From assembly GCA_964431735.1 (NCBI GenBank), contig CAYSLJ010000107.1, positions 1-25,138 of the forward strand: a stretch of 25,138 nucleotides of DNA. The letters run 5' to 3'. Both the position numbers and the translations under genes were made by a program. Below the pieces are notes generated by a model. That model did not search any database, was not told the origin of the DNA, and saw only the letters and a list, made by a program, of their open reading frames with translations. Positions 8,912 to 16,855 of this stretch are shown piece by piece. Source of the stretch: CALARM01 sp964431735 (GTDB taxonomy: Bacteria; Vulcanimicrobiota; SpSt-956; JAKJGF01). Position 1 is the first letter of the stretch. Each line of letters starts with the position of its first letter.

Positions 8912-8997
8912 CGTAACGCGTAACGCGTAACGCGTGACGCGAGGATACTAATTGTTCTAAAAATTTGCCGGAGTTATTTTTCTTGCAATCCTGAGTA
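8912..8997. repeat. CGTAACG heptamer array with a type-B flank
   Basis: Three perfect CGTAACG units and one CGTGACG (8912-8939) lead into a flank beginning CGAGGATA and containing AATTTGC and GTTATTT, ending near 8997. The same flank follows the array at 25059-25138 and, reversed, the array at 16891-16918. The rest of the spacer 8814-9049 holds only the terminator hairpin described separately. Confidence 0.7.
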
Positions 8998-9009
8998 CGG
9001 AACTGAGAC

Positions 9010-9073
9010 AAAAAACCTGATATTACAACAGGAAGTGTATGATAAAATATTATTTTCCTGTAATATCAGGTTT
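9010..9073 (-). terminator. Rho-independent terminator of the second YCF48 gene
   Basis: A perfect 15-bp inverted repeat: AAACCTGATATTACA at 9013-9027 and its complement at 9059-9073. On the minus strand the stem extends to GGAA/TTCC with a 3-base bulge and ends in a run of six T (complement of 9010-9015). The upstream arm lies inside the last codons of the YCF48 gene (encoding KPDIT), so the hairpin overlaps its end. Confidence 0.6.
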
Positions 9074-10939
9074 CATGCTTTTAAAAACTGTTTTCCACGT
9101 AATGCCTCCGTCAGATGTATATAATATAATGCCTGAACCGCCGTTATTAGATCCCGGTTTATAGTCAACAACAGTGCCTCCCACAGCCAGCCCGTTAAAA
9201 GGATCAGTAAAATAAATATCTCTAATTAAATCAGAAATATCTTCCCTCTGGCACGTCCATGTAACTCCTCCATCAGAACTATCCAAAATCACTCCTCTGT
9301 ATATTCCTTCACTATCAGTTTTTCCGCCGTACATCCATCCCTTTGCGGAATCGGTAAAATAAATACCCATAATATTAAAATTTTTCTTTTCAATATACCA
9401 GTTATTGCCACCGTCAATGGTATGAAGCAATGTTCCGTCTATACCTGTAACAAAGCCTTTATTTTTGTCCAGGAAATATACAGATGTAAAACCTTCCTTT
9501 TTATACTCATACTGTTTTTTCCAGGTATTTCCGCCATCTTCCGTATGAATTATTACTCCTTCAAATCCAGCTGCCCATCCGGTATCTTTATCTATAAAAT
9601 AAATCCCTGCAAGGGGATCGGAAAGACCGCTTATCTGAGGAGTCCATGTATGTCCTCCGTCACATGTATGAAGAATCTTTCCTCCGTCCCACCTTCCTCC
9701 GATAATCCATCCGACAAGGGAATCTACAAAGAATATCCTGGCAAGGTCTTCATCTGTTCCGCTGTTCTGTTTTTCCCAGTTTTTCCCTCCGTCTGACGTG
9801 TGGAGCACTGTACCTCCGAACCCTGTTACCCAGCCGTTGTTTTTATCGGAGAAATAGACTCCAGTAAATTTATTATCGCCGGTACCGGCAAATCTTTCAT
9901 TCTGAATTTCCCAGGAATGACCTCCGTCAGAGGTATGTAAGATGATACCACCTCTGTTAAAACTCTTGCCTGCAGCCCATCCGTTCAGACGATCCGTGAA
10001 ATAAACTCCTCGAAGTTCCTCACCTGTTCCGCTGTTCTGAACCTTCCAGGTAAGACCGCCGTCATTCGTATGAAATATAGAACCTTCTCTGCCAAGAATC
10101 CAGCCCTTTTTATTATCTATAAAATAAACTTTTACAAGTTTTTCCAAGTCTATTTTCTGACATGACCAGTTTGTGCCTCCGTCAGATGTATGTAAAACAG
10201 TGCCGTCATCACCTGCAATCCAGCCGTTCTGAGAATCGGTAAAAAAGACATCCCTCAGATTATCAGGAACAGTCTGAATCTTTTTCCAGTTTTTACCTCC
10301 GTCAGATGTATAAAGCAATGAGCCGTTATTCCCTGCTGCCCATCCAAGATTTGAATCTATAAAGAAAATACTATGGATATAATCAGCTGTATCTATATTA
10401 AAAACTTCCCATTTTTTTCCTCCGTCAGAAGTATACAGGATTCTGTTTTCCTCCAGAACCCATCCGTTATTTCCATCCAGAAAACGAAGTTTCGACAGGT
10501 TTTTGTCTGTTCCGGAAGACTGTTTTATCCAGGACACACCTCCGTTATCCGTATGAAGTACAACTCCTCCGGCACCGCAGGCCCAGCCATTATTTTTATC
10601 GGTAAAATAAATATTTGCCATAAAAGAACAGCCTGTATTGAAATAACTCCAGGTAAGTCCTTCGTCTTTACTGTGAAAAAGAGTTCCATTACCTGATAAA
10701 ACCCATATATCCTTTTCATCTATGGCACAGACATCTACGAGTCTGTCTTTTGAACCACAGGTGAGAGTCTGCCATGTATAGCCTCCGTCTTTCGTGTGAA
10801 AAATAGAACCGTTCTCCCCTGTCAACCAGCCGTTTCTGTCTGAAAAATATAATCCCGGGAAAACACTGTCACCTGCGTAACCTGCACCTGATAAAAAAGA
10901 AAAAAACAGGATAAAATATATAAAAAAATTCTTTTTCAC
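9050..10939 (-). CDS. Second secreted 14-repeat YCF48/BNR-like beta-propeller protein
   Basis: A 629-residue paralog of the protein at 2233-4113. Signal peptide about residues 1-22 (MKKNFF then a hydrophobic stretch ending GAGYA). Fourteen repeats follow with the NGW-x-x-G / LHT-x-DGG-x-x-W pattern, in the same order and with the same loop insertions as the first copy (repeat 8 SFNRGG, repeat 10 RWDGG, the long repeats 13 and 14). The two therefore arose by whole-gene duplication rather than independent repeat growth. GTG start with GAGG about seven bases upstream. It begins 8 bp after the stop of the FGE-like lipoprotein gene, so it is the last gene of that run. Probably exported or surface-bound; ligand unknown. 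Confidence 0.85.
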   Translation of the reverse strand: MKKNFFIYFILFFSFLSGAGYAGDSVFPGLYFSDRNGWLTGENGSIFHTKDGGYTWQTLTCGSKDRLVDVCAIDEKDIWVLSGNGTLFHSKDEGLTWSYFNTGCSFMANIYFTDKNNGWACGAGGVVLHTDNGGVSWIKQSSGTDKNLSKLRFLDGNNGWVLEENRILYTSDGGKKWEVFNIDTADYIHSIFFIDSNLGWAAGNNGSLLYTSDGGKNWKKIQTVPDNLRDVFFTDSQNGWIAGDDGTVLHTSDGGTNWSCQKIDLEKLVKVYFIDNKKGWILGREGSIFHTNDGGLTWKVQNSGTGEELRGVYFTDRLNGWAAGKSFNRGGIILHTSDGGHSWEIQNERFAGTGDNKFTGVYFSDKNNGWVTGFGGTVLHTSDGGKNWEKQNSGTDEDLARIFFVDSLVGWIIGGRWDGGKILHTCDGGHTWTPQISGLSDPLAGIYFIDKDTGWAAGFEGVIIHTEDGGNTWKKQYEYKKEGFTSVYFLDKNKGFVTGIDGTLLHTIDGGNNWYIEKKNFNIMGIYFTDSAKGWMYGGKTDSEGIYRGVILDSSDGGVTWTCQREDISDLIRDIYFTDPFNGLAVGGTVVDYKPGSNNGGSGIILYTSDGGITWKTVFKSMKPDITGK

Positions 10940-10947
10940 AATTTACC

Positions 10948-11928
10948 TCAATAATTTCTGACAGGGCGAAAGCCCAGGCAATTTAAATAATAGTCAGGAA
11001 CAAGGCAGTTTCTGCAGGCAGACCGGCAGAACTCGGAAGTAGAATGCCAGCTTCCTCCGCGCATCACCCTGAGAGTTCCGGAACCGGGGCCTGCAGGGTT
11101 GGTATCAGGGCTTACTCCGTAATAAGTTGTGCTGTTCCAGTCACTGCACCATTCCCATACATTTCCACTCATATCATAGAGGCCGAAAAGGTTGGGAAGT
11201 TTCTGACCTGCATTATGACTGTTCCTCTTTCCGGCACCATGATCGTCAGGGTTGACTTCATTTTCATATCCTTCTTCGGCATTATCCCAGTACCAGCTGT
11301 ATTTAGCTATAGAGGCAGGTGAAGGAGCGGATTCACCCCAGTAATAATCTGCAGAATTTCCGCCGCGACATGCATATTCCCATTCTGCTTCAGCAGGAAG
11401 TCTGTAACCATTTAATGTTCTCCATAGAGAAGGGTCGTCTCCCCTGTTATTTATCGGCCCGTAACATGGAGTTAGCCCGTGCTGTTCACTCAGCCAGTTA
11501 CAGTATGCCACTGCTCCGTACCATGAAACATATACAACAGGGCGGGATTCATAACCGGACTTTACAGAAAATGTTCCCCCATCAGACACTCCCTTTATGC
11601 CCTGGTAATAATCTTCCACTATCTTAATCCACTTGACTCCTCCCTCTGTTTGATTGCCCTGAGCATTCAAAAATAATACATATTCCGAATTTGTCACCTC
11701 ATATTTGAACATACGAAATGAACTTACTGTAACCTTATGAACAGGTTGTTCCGATGTACTGATGGTACTGCCCATGTTAAAAGTTCCTCCTGTAATAGGT
11801 ACCATTGAAGGCATACCGGTCGGAGTCGGAGTGGTTACTGAAGTAACAGCAGTATCACTGCCACAGGCTGTCATAAAGGAAATCAATAGGATCAGACATG
11901 TTATTACAATATAAATTTTTGTGTTCAT
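10948..11928 (-). CDS. Formylglycine-generating-enzyme (SUMF1)-like lipoprotein
   Basis: A 326-residue envelope lipoprotein. I place the start at the ATG at 11926-11928 because AGGAGG lies just upstream and a lipoprotein signal follows (lipobox MTAC, Cys22); a longer frame reaches 11958. A Thr/Pro-rich linker is followed by the FGE-sulfatase fold: PITGGTFNMGS, the RPVVYVSWYGAVAYCNWL block, RLPAEAEWEYACRGG, LYDMSGNVWEWCSDW and RVMRGGSW near the end. True FGE uses two cysteines just after GGS; aligned by eye, only the second is present here (GGSWHSTSEFC). Oxidase activity is therefore doubtful, and a binding role is more likely. Followed closely by the YCF48 gene. Confidence 0.85.
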   Translation of the reverse strand: MNTKIYIVITCLILLISFMTACGSDTAVTSVTTPTPTGMPSMVPITGGTFNMGSTISTSEQPVHKVTVSSFRMFKYEVTNSEYVLFLNAQGNQTEGGVKWIKIVEDYYQGIKGVSDGGTFSVKSGYESRPVVYVSWYGAVAYCNWLSEQHGLTPCYGPINNRGDDPSLWRTLNGYRLPAEAEWEYACRGGNSADYYWGESAPSPASIAKYSWYWDNAEEGYENEVNPDDHGAGKRNSHNAGQKLPNLFGLYDMSGNVWEWCSDWNSTTYYGVSPDTNPAGPGSGTLRVMRGGSWHSTSEFCRSACRNCLVPDYYLNCLGFRPVRNY

Positions 11929-11986
11929 AAAAACACCTCCTGTTAAAAATGTTGACAATATGTTTATCTTTTTTTATAAAAATTCA

Positions 11987-12832
11987 TTACAGGTTAATGA
12001 TAAAACTGGAAATATCCTGCGATTTATCAGGCTCAAGATACTGGAAATGATCTATATACTGAACAGGTTGTATATTAGCTCCATCTAATAAAGCAGATGT
12101 TAATTGAACCAGTCCGTCATTATCTCCGCTCATAAGAGTCCAGCTTATTTTCATTGCATTGCTATAATCACCGTCCCATATCCAGACAGGTCCTTCCCAA
12201 TGACCTTTAAGCATAGTTCCCCAGGTGTAATATTTATTCCTGCTGTTTCTATCAGTTTGATTGGTATTAATGGATACAATAAAATCTGACGTTGGAGATA
12301 AATCTTTTGGCCCCGGATGATTAAAAACAATAAACGTACCTATATCAGCAAGAGGAGAGCCTGAATTAGGTGTTCCAAGTGTTACCAGTTTTGTAAATGC
12401 TCCACCCTGAGCAATATAAGAGCGGGAAACAAGTCCTCCCATAGAATGACCGATAAGCAATGGAGGATCGTGAAGGTTCAAACCCTTTATCCTGTTTAAC
12501 AGGTCATTACCATTTTCCTGAATATGTTTGGTCCAATCATACTGATAAACCCAGACTTCATGCTTATCATAAAAACCTCTGTCCTTTAGAAAGGATAACC
12601 AGTTATTCCAGTTGGATACATTTTCTGACATCCCATGAATAAATATAACAGGACTTCCCGTTCCTCCAAGTTTTTCAAGATAATAATCATTAATTACAGC
12701 AGTCTGATTATAAGGAGAATCACTTGAAGGCGTTGCAGTCGGGGATACACTGGTATTTGGGCCTGTATCACTCCCACAACCACCGGTAATAAGCAGAAAT
12801 AACACTGAAAAGTAAATTAAAAAAAATTTCAT
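11987..12832 (-). CDS. Lipoprotein alpha/beta-hydrolase, lipase-like
   Basis: A 281-residue predicted lipoprotein (signal peptide with Cys19 in ITGGCGS) with a Ser/Pro/Thr linker, then an alpha/beta-hydrolase domain. Visible active-site parts are VIFIHG with the oxyanion region near residues 62-67, the nucleophile elbow GHSMGG with Ser130, a likely acid in SGDNDG (Asp237 or 239), and His262 in YIDHFQYL. The TLGTPNSGSPLA segment after the nucleophile is typical of triacylglycerol lipase and PGAP1-like hydrolases. It probably hydrolyses an ester at the cell envelope; the substrate is unknown. AAAGGAA precedes the ATG. The processed N-terminus, CGSDT, is the same as in the neighbouring FGE-like lipoprotein. 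Confidence 0.8.
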   Translation of the reverse strand: MKFFLIYFSVLFLLITGGCGSDTGPNTSVSPTATPSSDSPYNQTAVINDYYLEKLGGTGSPVIFIHGMSENVSNWNNWLSFLKDRGFYDKHEVWVYQYDWTKHIQENGNDLLNRIKGLNLHDPPLLIGHSMGGLVSRSYIAQGGAFTKLVTLGTPNSGSPLADIGTFIVFNHPGPKDLSPTSDFIVSINTNQTDRNSRNKYYTWGTMLKGHWEGPVWIWDGDYSNAMKISWTLMSGDNDGLVQLTSALLDGANIQPVQYIDHFQYLEPDKSQDISSFIINL

Positions 12833-12876
12833 AAAAAAATTCCTTTCTTTAATAGTTTCAGTATATGTTGAGTATC

Positions 12877-14247
12877 TTATTTTGTCAATTTAAAGAGTAT
12901 GACCATAGGCCAGTTAAGGAATCTCTTTGCCCTGGGGAATTTTTCTATAAAATCTGCTGTACAGAAATATTCTTTAAAAGACTCTATTGTCAGACCTGAT
13001 TTAATAATGGCATTTACGAAATCAGACATCTGATTCGGATAACCTTTCGGCCTTATTTCTTCCCCTGTACCATGATCTTTAAAATTGGCCTGCACGTCAA
13101 GTAACATCATTGAAGGATGCATAGCTGTAATAAATATTTTCCCCTTTTTCTTACATACTCTATTTGCTTCTTTAAAAAAATAAAGAAGATTCTCTATATG
13201 TTCAAGGACAAGGGAACTTATGACAAAATCAAAATGTTCATCAGGCACAGGTAATTTATCGGACAGATCATGGCAGATAAATTTCACTTTTTCACTGCCC
13301 TTTTTCTCAAGTGCCTCTTTGAGCATACCGGAAGATATGTCTAAAGCTGTAACAGAAGCACCCTTTTCTGCAAATTTTATAGAATGGCGGCCAGTGCCGC
13401 ATCCAAGATCTATAACGGATTTACCCTTTACATTAAAGGTAAATTCCTCTGAAAATACCAGTTCATCAAGATTTACCATAGGGTTGCCGTCTTTTTCATA
13501 CACAGGAGCCCACCGGTCATAACCTGAAGCAGTATCCATTTCCTTAATAATTTTCTTATTCCCTATGTCATCTGCAATATTTTTCGCCACAACTTCAAGT
13601 CTTTTCACAGTATTATCTTTTTCACCGGCTAAAATCTTATTTCCCGTGACATCAAATTTAATATTGCTCAATCCTCTCATACCAAGATGTCTGATTTTAA
13701 CAACCCTGCATTTCAATCCCAGTTCTTTAACTCCAATAAATGCTTTATCTCCGCAGCATATAACATAATCTTCAATATGAGAAAGTTCCCCGGTAAGCCT
13801 TTTTAGATTATCTTCCGCCAGGATTTCCTCTTTATCTACTTCACTTCTACCGGTTTTCTCCTCATATTCGACTCTGTCCCAGGCATTTGTAATGGTAATG
13901 TCTTCATAGGTAATTTTATATGGTAAAATTTTCTTCTCATTTAAAATATTCATGAGTATTTCCAGGTTTGTCCCCGTCATTTTTGCCGCAGGTCTTTTAA
14001 GGGTTTCTTCATGCCTTCCCGGGCAGGAAAAAACAAAGGCCACCTGTTTTTTTATTCCCGGTTTATGGTGAATCCGGGACATGTATTTTAAAACCATATG
14101 TATTTCATCTTTATCGAAATCTTTTAATTTTAAAGAAATTTCTTTCTCTGTAAAACCTTTGAATTTAAGGTTTTCTATTACGTTGAATTTCTCTTTTTCT
14201 ATTTTATTGCTGAGAAATTCCAGGGTTTTATCATTCACAAACCACAT
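12877..14247 (-). CDS. Uracil-DNA-glycosylase-like domain fused to SAM-dependent methyltransferase
   Basis: 456 residues from the ATG at 14245-14247, which follows AAAGGAGAT at good spacing; the frame can be extended to 14325 but without a ribosome site. Residues 1-60 are a helical, Lys/Glu-rich segment. Residues about 68-225 resemble the uracil-DNA glycosylase superfamily: VFSCPGRHEE at 72-81, RPAAKMTGTNL, ITNAWDRVEY and VICCGDKA. Residues about 240-456 are a class I methyltransferase of Methyltransf_11 type with VIDLGCGTGRH at 278-288, ALDIS, and FDFVISSLVLEH. The glycosylase-like part lacks any motif I can assign to base excision with confidence. A nucleic-acid-modifying enzyme is possible, but the substrate is open. 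Confidence 0.7.
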   Translation of the reverse strand: MWFVNDKTLEFLSNKIEKEKFNVIENLKFKGFTEKEISLKLKDFDKDEIHMVLKYMSRIHHKPGIKKQVAFVFSCPGRHEETLKRPAAKMTGTNLEILMNILNEKKILPYKITYEDITITNAWDRVEYEEKTGRSEVDKEEILAEDNLKRLTGELSHIEDYVICCGDKAFIGVKELGLKCRVVKIRHLGMRGLSNIKFDVTGNKILAGEKDNTVKRLEVVAKNIADDIGNKKIIKEMDTASGYDRWAPVYEKDGNPMVNLDELVFSEEFTFNVKGKSVIDLGCGTGRHSIKFAEKGASVTALDISSGMLKEALEKKGSEKVKFICHDLSDKLPVPDEHFDFVISSLVLEHIENLLYFFKEANRVCKKKGKIFITAMHPSMMLLDVQANFKDHGTGEEIRPKGYPNQMSDFVNAIIKSGLTIESFKEYFCTADFIEKFPRAKRFLNWPMVILFKLTK

Positions 14248-14281
14248 ATTATATCTCCTTTTATTATAAAAAACAGATCTA

Positions 14282-14372
14282 TTACTGAGGTGAGCATAAA
14301 TAATACATAACTGATCTCGTAACACGTGACGGTAGGAAAACCTTTATTACATGCTTATGCTCAGGTCAATAA
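14282..14372. repeat. Palindromic MITE-like element, 91 bp
   Basis: The ends are an 18-bp imperfect inverted repeat: TTACTGAGGTGAGCATAA (14282-14299) and the complement of TTATTGACCTGAGCATAA (14355-14372), 15 of 18 matching. The centre is a degraded heptamer core (CGTAACA, CGTGACG). The same structure recurs at 16430-16534. The right end overlaps the last codons of the S9 peptidase gene and supplies its stop. Confidence 0.75.
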
Positions 14373-16184
14373 ATATTTTGCCAGAAATTTTTCCGCAGCA
14401 GAGTAAAATTTCATTCTGTTTTCCGGCCTGACAATGCTATGACCTTCATCGGGAAACAGAATATATTCATGTTCAATACCTTTATTTTTCAAAGCCTTTA
14501 CAATCTGTTCCGACTCAGACTGTTTAACGCGGGGGTCATTGGCTCCCTGTACTATAAGCAGAGGAATTTTTATCCTGTCTACATGAAAGAAAGGGGAACG
14601 GGATTTTAAAAATTCTTCTTCTGTTTCAGGATTTCCAATTCTCTTAACAAATAATGCTTTTTTCTCTGTAATCCAGTAAGGAGGAATAGTGTTCATAAAA
14701 GTTAGAAGATTACTTATACCATATACATCTACTGCACAGCAGAAGAGATCAGGCGTAAAAGCTGCCCCTGTAAGTGCTGCATAACCTCCGTAAGAACAGC
14801 CGAAAATAGCAATATTTTCCGGGTCTGCAATATTTCTGTCAACTGCCCATTTAACTCCGTCTACCAGGTCGTCAAGCATATGTCCTCCCCATTCTCTGTT
14901 ACCGGCATTCAAAAAATTCTTTCCATATGATGTAGAACCGCGATAATTAATCTGAAGACATGCATAGCCTCTGTTTGCAAACAATTGAACTTCCGGATTA
15001 AAAGCCCATAAATCACGACTCCATGGTCCTCCATGTACACGTAATATGAGGGGAAGATTTTTTCTCTCTTTTCCAGGAGGAAAAGTAAGATAACCATGTA
15101 CGGTTAAACCATCACGTGAAGTAAATGATACCGCTTCCATATCTGCCAGAGTATAATCATTTAGTTGCGGATGTTCTGAAAACATGAACTCACCCTTTTT
15201 TGTCCTTCTGTCATAAATATAATGACTTCCCGGGTTTTTATCTCCGGAAAAACTGACAATCCATACTGTATCATCATTGTTTCTACGGATAAAAAAATCA
15301 CCTCTGTTCAATTCTTCAATAGCCTTAAAATCATTTTTTATTGTTTCATCAAGTATCAACCATTCAGCCCTGTCTTTATAAAAGGCCACTGCCTGTATTT
15401 CATAAGTATCCGGATGTATAATGGCAGAAATGACGTCATAATCGGGATCTTCAGCTATAATTTCCTTACGACCAGTGGCAATTTCTATTTTTACCAGACG
15501 GGCTGTATTGACATCCTGCGGATCCATCATATATATCTCTCTGCCATCTTTAGTAAAACAGATAAGTTTACAATTCATACTATCTTCTAAATCCCAGGCA
15601 ATTAACGTTTCCCAGGGAGAGTCTTCATATTTTCTGATTAACAGGTCAGATCCTCCATCAGTCCTGCCTGCTATAGCAGCTCTTATATTAAAGTCCCCAT
15701 CTGCCAGCCATATGGCTACATTCCCTGGGTTTTCAGCTACGAGTTCCATTTTTCCAGAGTTAAGATTAAGTTTATAAACATCATGTTTTTTATGGTTTTC
15801 CTTATTCATTCCAATCAGTATGTCCTGATGGTAATGCTTATCACGCTTAATTATTCTAACCTGGACATGAGAAAAAGGAGTCAAATTTTTAATCTCTCCT
15901 TTTTCCAGTTCAACTGAATATAAATTCCAGCTTTCATTACCTCCCGCATCCTGAAGATAGATAATATGTTTCATATCATAGGCCCAGAAATAATTTATTA
16001 TGCCTCTATGTTTCTCTTTCGTTATAACTCTGTCGTCTTCATGGCCAATAGTTTTAACCCATATATTCAATACATTGTCTACAGGTGCCAGATAGGCTAT
16101 CTGTTTCCCGTCAGGAGAGATTTCAGGTTTTGATTTTACAGGATTTCCGAAAAGTATTTCTCTGGGAATAAGTTCAGTCATCAT
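14361..16184 (-). CDS. S9 family (prolyl oligopeptidase/acylaminoacyl-type) serine peptidase
   Basis: 607 residues from the ATG ATG at 16179-16184, placed after AAAGGTG; a GTG three codons earlier is less well spaced. No signal peptide, so cytoplasmic. The N-terminal two thirds is a beta-propeller with WD/TolB-like repeats (starting KPEISPDGKQIAYL). The C-terminal alpha/beta-hydrolase has HGGP near residue 386, the nucleophile Ser464 in GCSYGGY, Asp550 in GANDPRV and His582 in DEGHS, so the triad is complete. The family cleaves short peptides, often after Pro or at acylated N-termini. Its last residues (LLT) and stop are encoded by the end of a palindromic element. A role in clearing or trimming the nearby RiPP peptide is only a guess. 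Confidence 0.9.
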   Translation of the reverse strand: MMTELIPREILFGNPVKSKPEISPDGKQIAYLAPVDNVLNIWVKTIGHEDDRVITKEKHRGIINYFWAYDMKHIIYLQDAGGNESWNLYSVELEKGEIKNLTPFSHVQVRIIKRDKHYHQDILIGMNKENHKKHDVYKLNLNSGKMELVAENPGNVAIWLADGDFNIRAAIAGRTDGGSDLLIRKYEDSPWETLIAWDLEDSMNCKLICFTKDGREIYMMDPQDVNTARLVKIEIATGRKEIIAEDPDYDVISAIIHPDTYEIQAVAFYKDRAEWLILDETIKNDFKAIEELNRGDFFIRRNNDDTVWIVSFSGDKNPGSHYIYDRRTKKGEFMFSEHPQLNDYTLADMEAVSFTSRDGLTVHGYLTFPPGKERKNLPLILRVHGGPWSRDLWAFNPEVQLFANRGYACLQINYRGSTSYGKNFLNAGNREWGGHMLDDLVDGVKWAVDRNIADPENIAIFGCSYGGYAALTGAAFTPDLFCCAVDVYGISNLLTFMNTIPPYWITEKKALFVKRIGNPETEEEFLKSRSPFFHVDRIKIPLLIVQGANDPRVKQSESEQIVKALKNKGIEHEYILFPDEGHSIVRPENRMKFYSAAEKFLAKYLLT

Positions 16185-16185
16185 G

Positions 16186-16302
16186 TCACACACCTTTCAC
16201 ATCGGATGATACTTTTCGTTTCACAAGATATTCTTCACAGATAAACAGGGCTGGAACAATGAGTAGCATAAAGAAAACCGCTAAAAATTGCAATTTTTTC
16301 AT
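16186..16302 (-). CDS. Possible 38-residue membrane or signal-bearing peptide
   Basis: An ATG frame starting MKKLQFLAVFFMLLIVPALF followed by a charged tail ending VKGV. It has one strong hydrophobic segment (residues 5-21) after two lysines, like a signal peptide or single-pass membrane anchor. The stop TGA ends one base before the S9 peptidase start, which suggests coupling. The ribosome site is weak (AAAG about 13 bases upstream). I do not recognise it; it could be a degraded signal peptide once attached to the peptidase, or a leader peptide. Confidence 0.35.
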   Translation of the reverse strand: MKKLQFLAVFFMLLIVPALFICEEYLVKRKVSSDVKGV

Positions 16303-16429
16303 AAAAAGTATTCATCTTTATATTCACTGTTATTCCTGCGATAGTGAAATTTCTCTTTCCATAAATATATTATTCCCAGCTTTTTCTATTATGTGTCCAT
16401 TCTTTAATCAATTATATCAAGTTCTTCTG

Positions 16430-16534
16430 TTACTGACCTGAGCATAAGCATGTAATAACAGTCTTCCTACCGTCACGCGTAACGCGTTACGCGTCACGAG
16501 AGCAGATATTTATTATTTATGCTCACCTCAATAA
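16430..16534. repeat. Palindromic MITE-like element, 105 bp, intact heptamer core
   Basis: Ends TTACTGACCTGAGCATAA (16430-16447) and TTATGCTCACCTCAATAA (16517-16534) are 18-bp imperfect inverted repeats. The core is CGTCACG, CGTAACG, CGTTACG, CGTCACG (16471-16498), itself near-palindromic. Opposite orientation to the copy at 14282-14372, with the same GG/CC asymmetry between the two ends. No gene lies between 16303 and this element. Confidence 0.8.
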
Positions 16535-16563
16535 TAATTGATGCTCTTCCGTTATTACTTTGA

Positions 16564-16793
16564 TTATGTGACCACCCCCTTTCTGAAAGTCACAAGTTCT
16601 TTGAAAGTCCCAATATGCTCAGTAATACCTGCAGCCATACCAGGAATAATGAAACTGACCGAATATTTCCTTGACTATTTTTACTATAACAATTACAATT
16701 ACGGTTGGGGCAAGCTTGACCCCAATTTTGTAGTTTTTTTATTTCTTCCACCTTCTTTCTTGTATATCTTACTCGAAAGATTCGTAAGAGCAT
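16564..16793 (-). pseudogene. Decayed, internally deleted transposase remnant
   Basis: The upstream part reads KKVEEIKKLQNWGQACPNRNC followed by NCYSKNSQGNIR, resembling the N-terminal zinc-finger region (CPNxxC, then GNIR) of a family of DDE/IS1-like transposases. After about 15 codons the frame shifts by one base. The remainder, GMAAGITEHIGTFKELVTFR and a short tail before TAA at 16564, resembles the C-terminal tail of such transposases (PAMAAGLTDHxWxxxELL). The whole catalytic middle is missing. Family recognition is by pattern memory, not search. The remainder of 16194-17008 is repeat elements and AT-rich DNA. Confidence 0.55.
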
Positions 16794-16855
16794 GTCAGGT
16801 AAAAGCTGATAAAATGGTTACTAATTTACCTGGTGTGGTAATAAGGGACTGTAAG

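Noticed and set aside
8820..9011. A minus-strand open frame of 63 codons
   Set aside because: It spans the CGTAACG array and has no ribosome site, so it looks like chance.
2233..10939. Photosystem II assembly role for the YCF48-like proteins
   Set aside because: The family name comes from a chloroplast factor, but there are no photosystem genes here, and these have 14 repeats and bacterial signal peptides.
14361..16184. S9 peptidase as the dedicated leader peptidase of the RiPP locus
   Set aside because: S9 enzymes generally trim short peptides, it is divergently oriented and separated by repeats, and no sequence evidence links them. Kept only as a guess.
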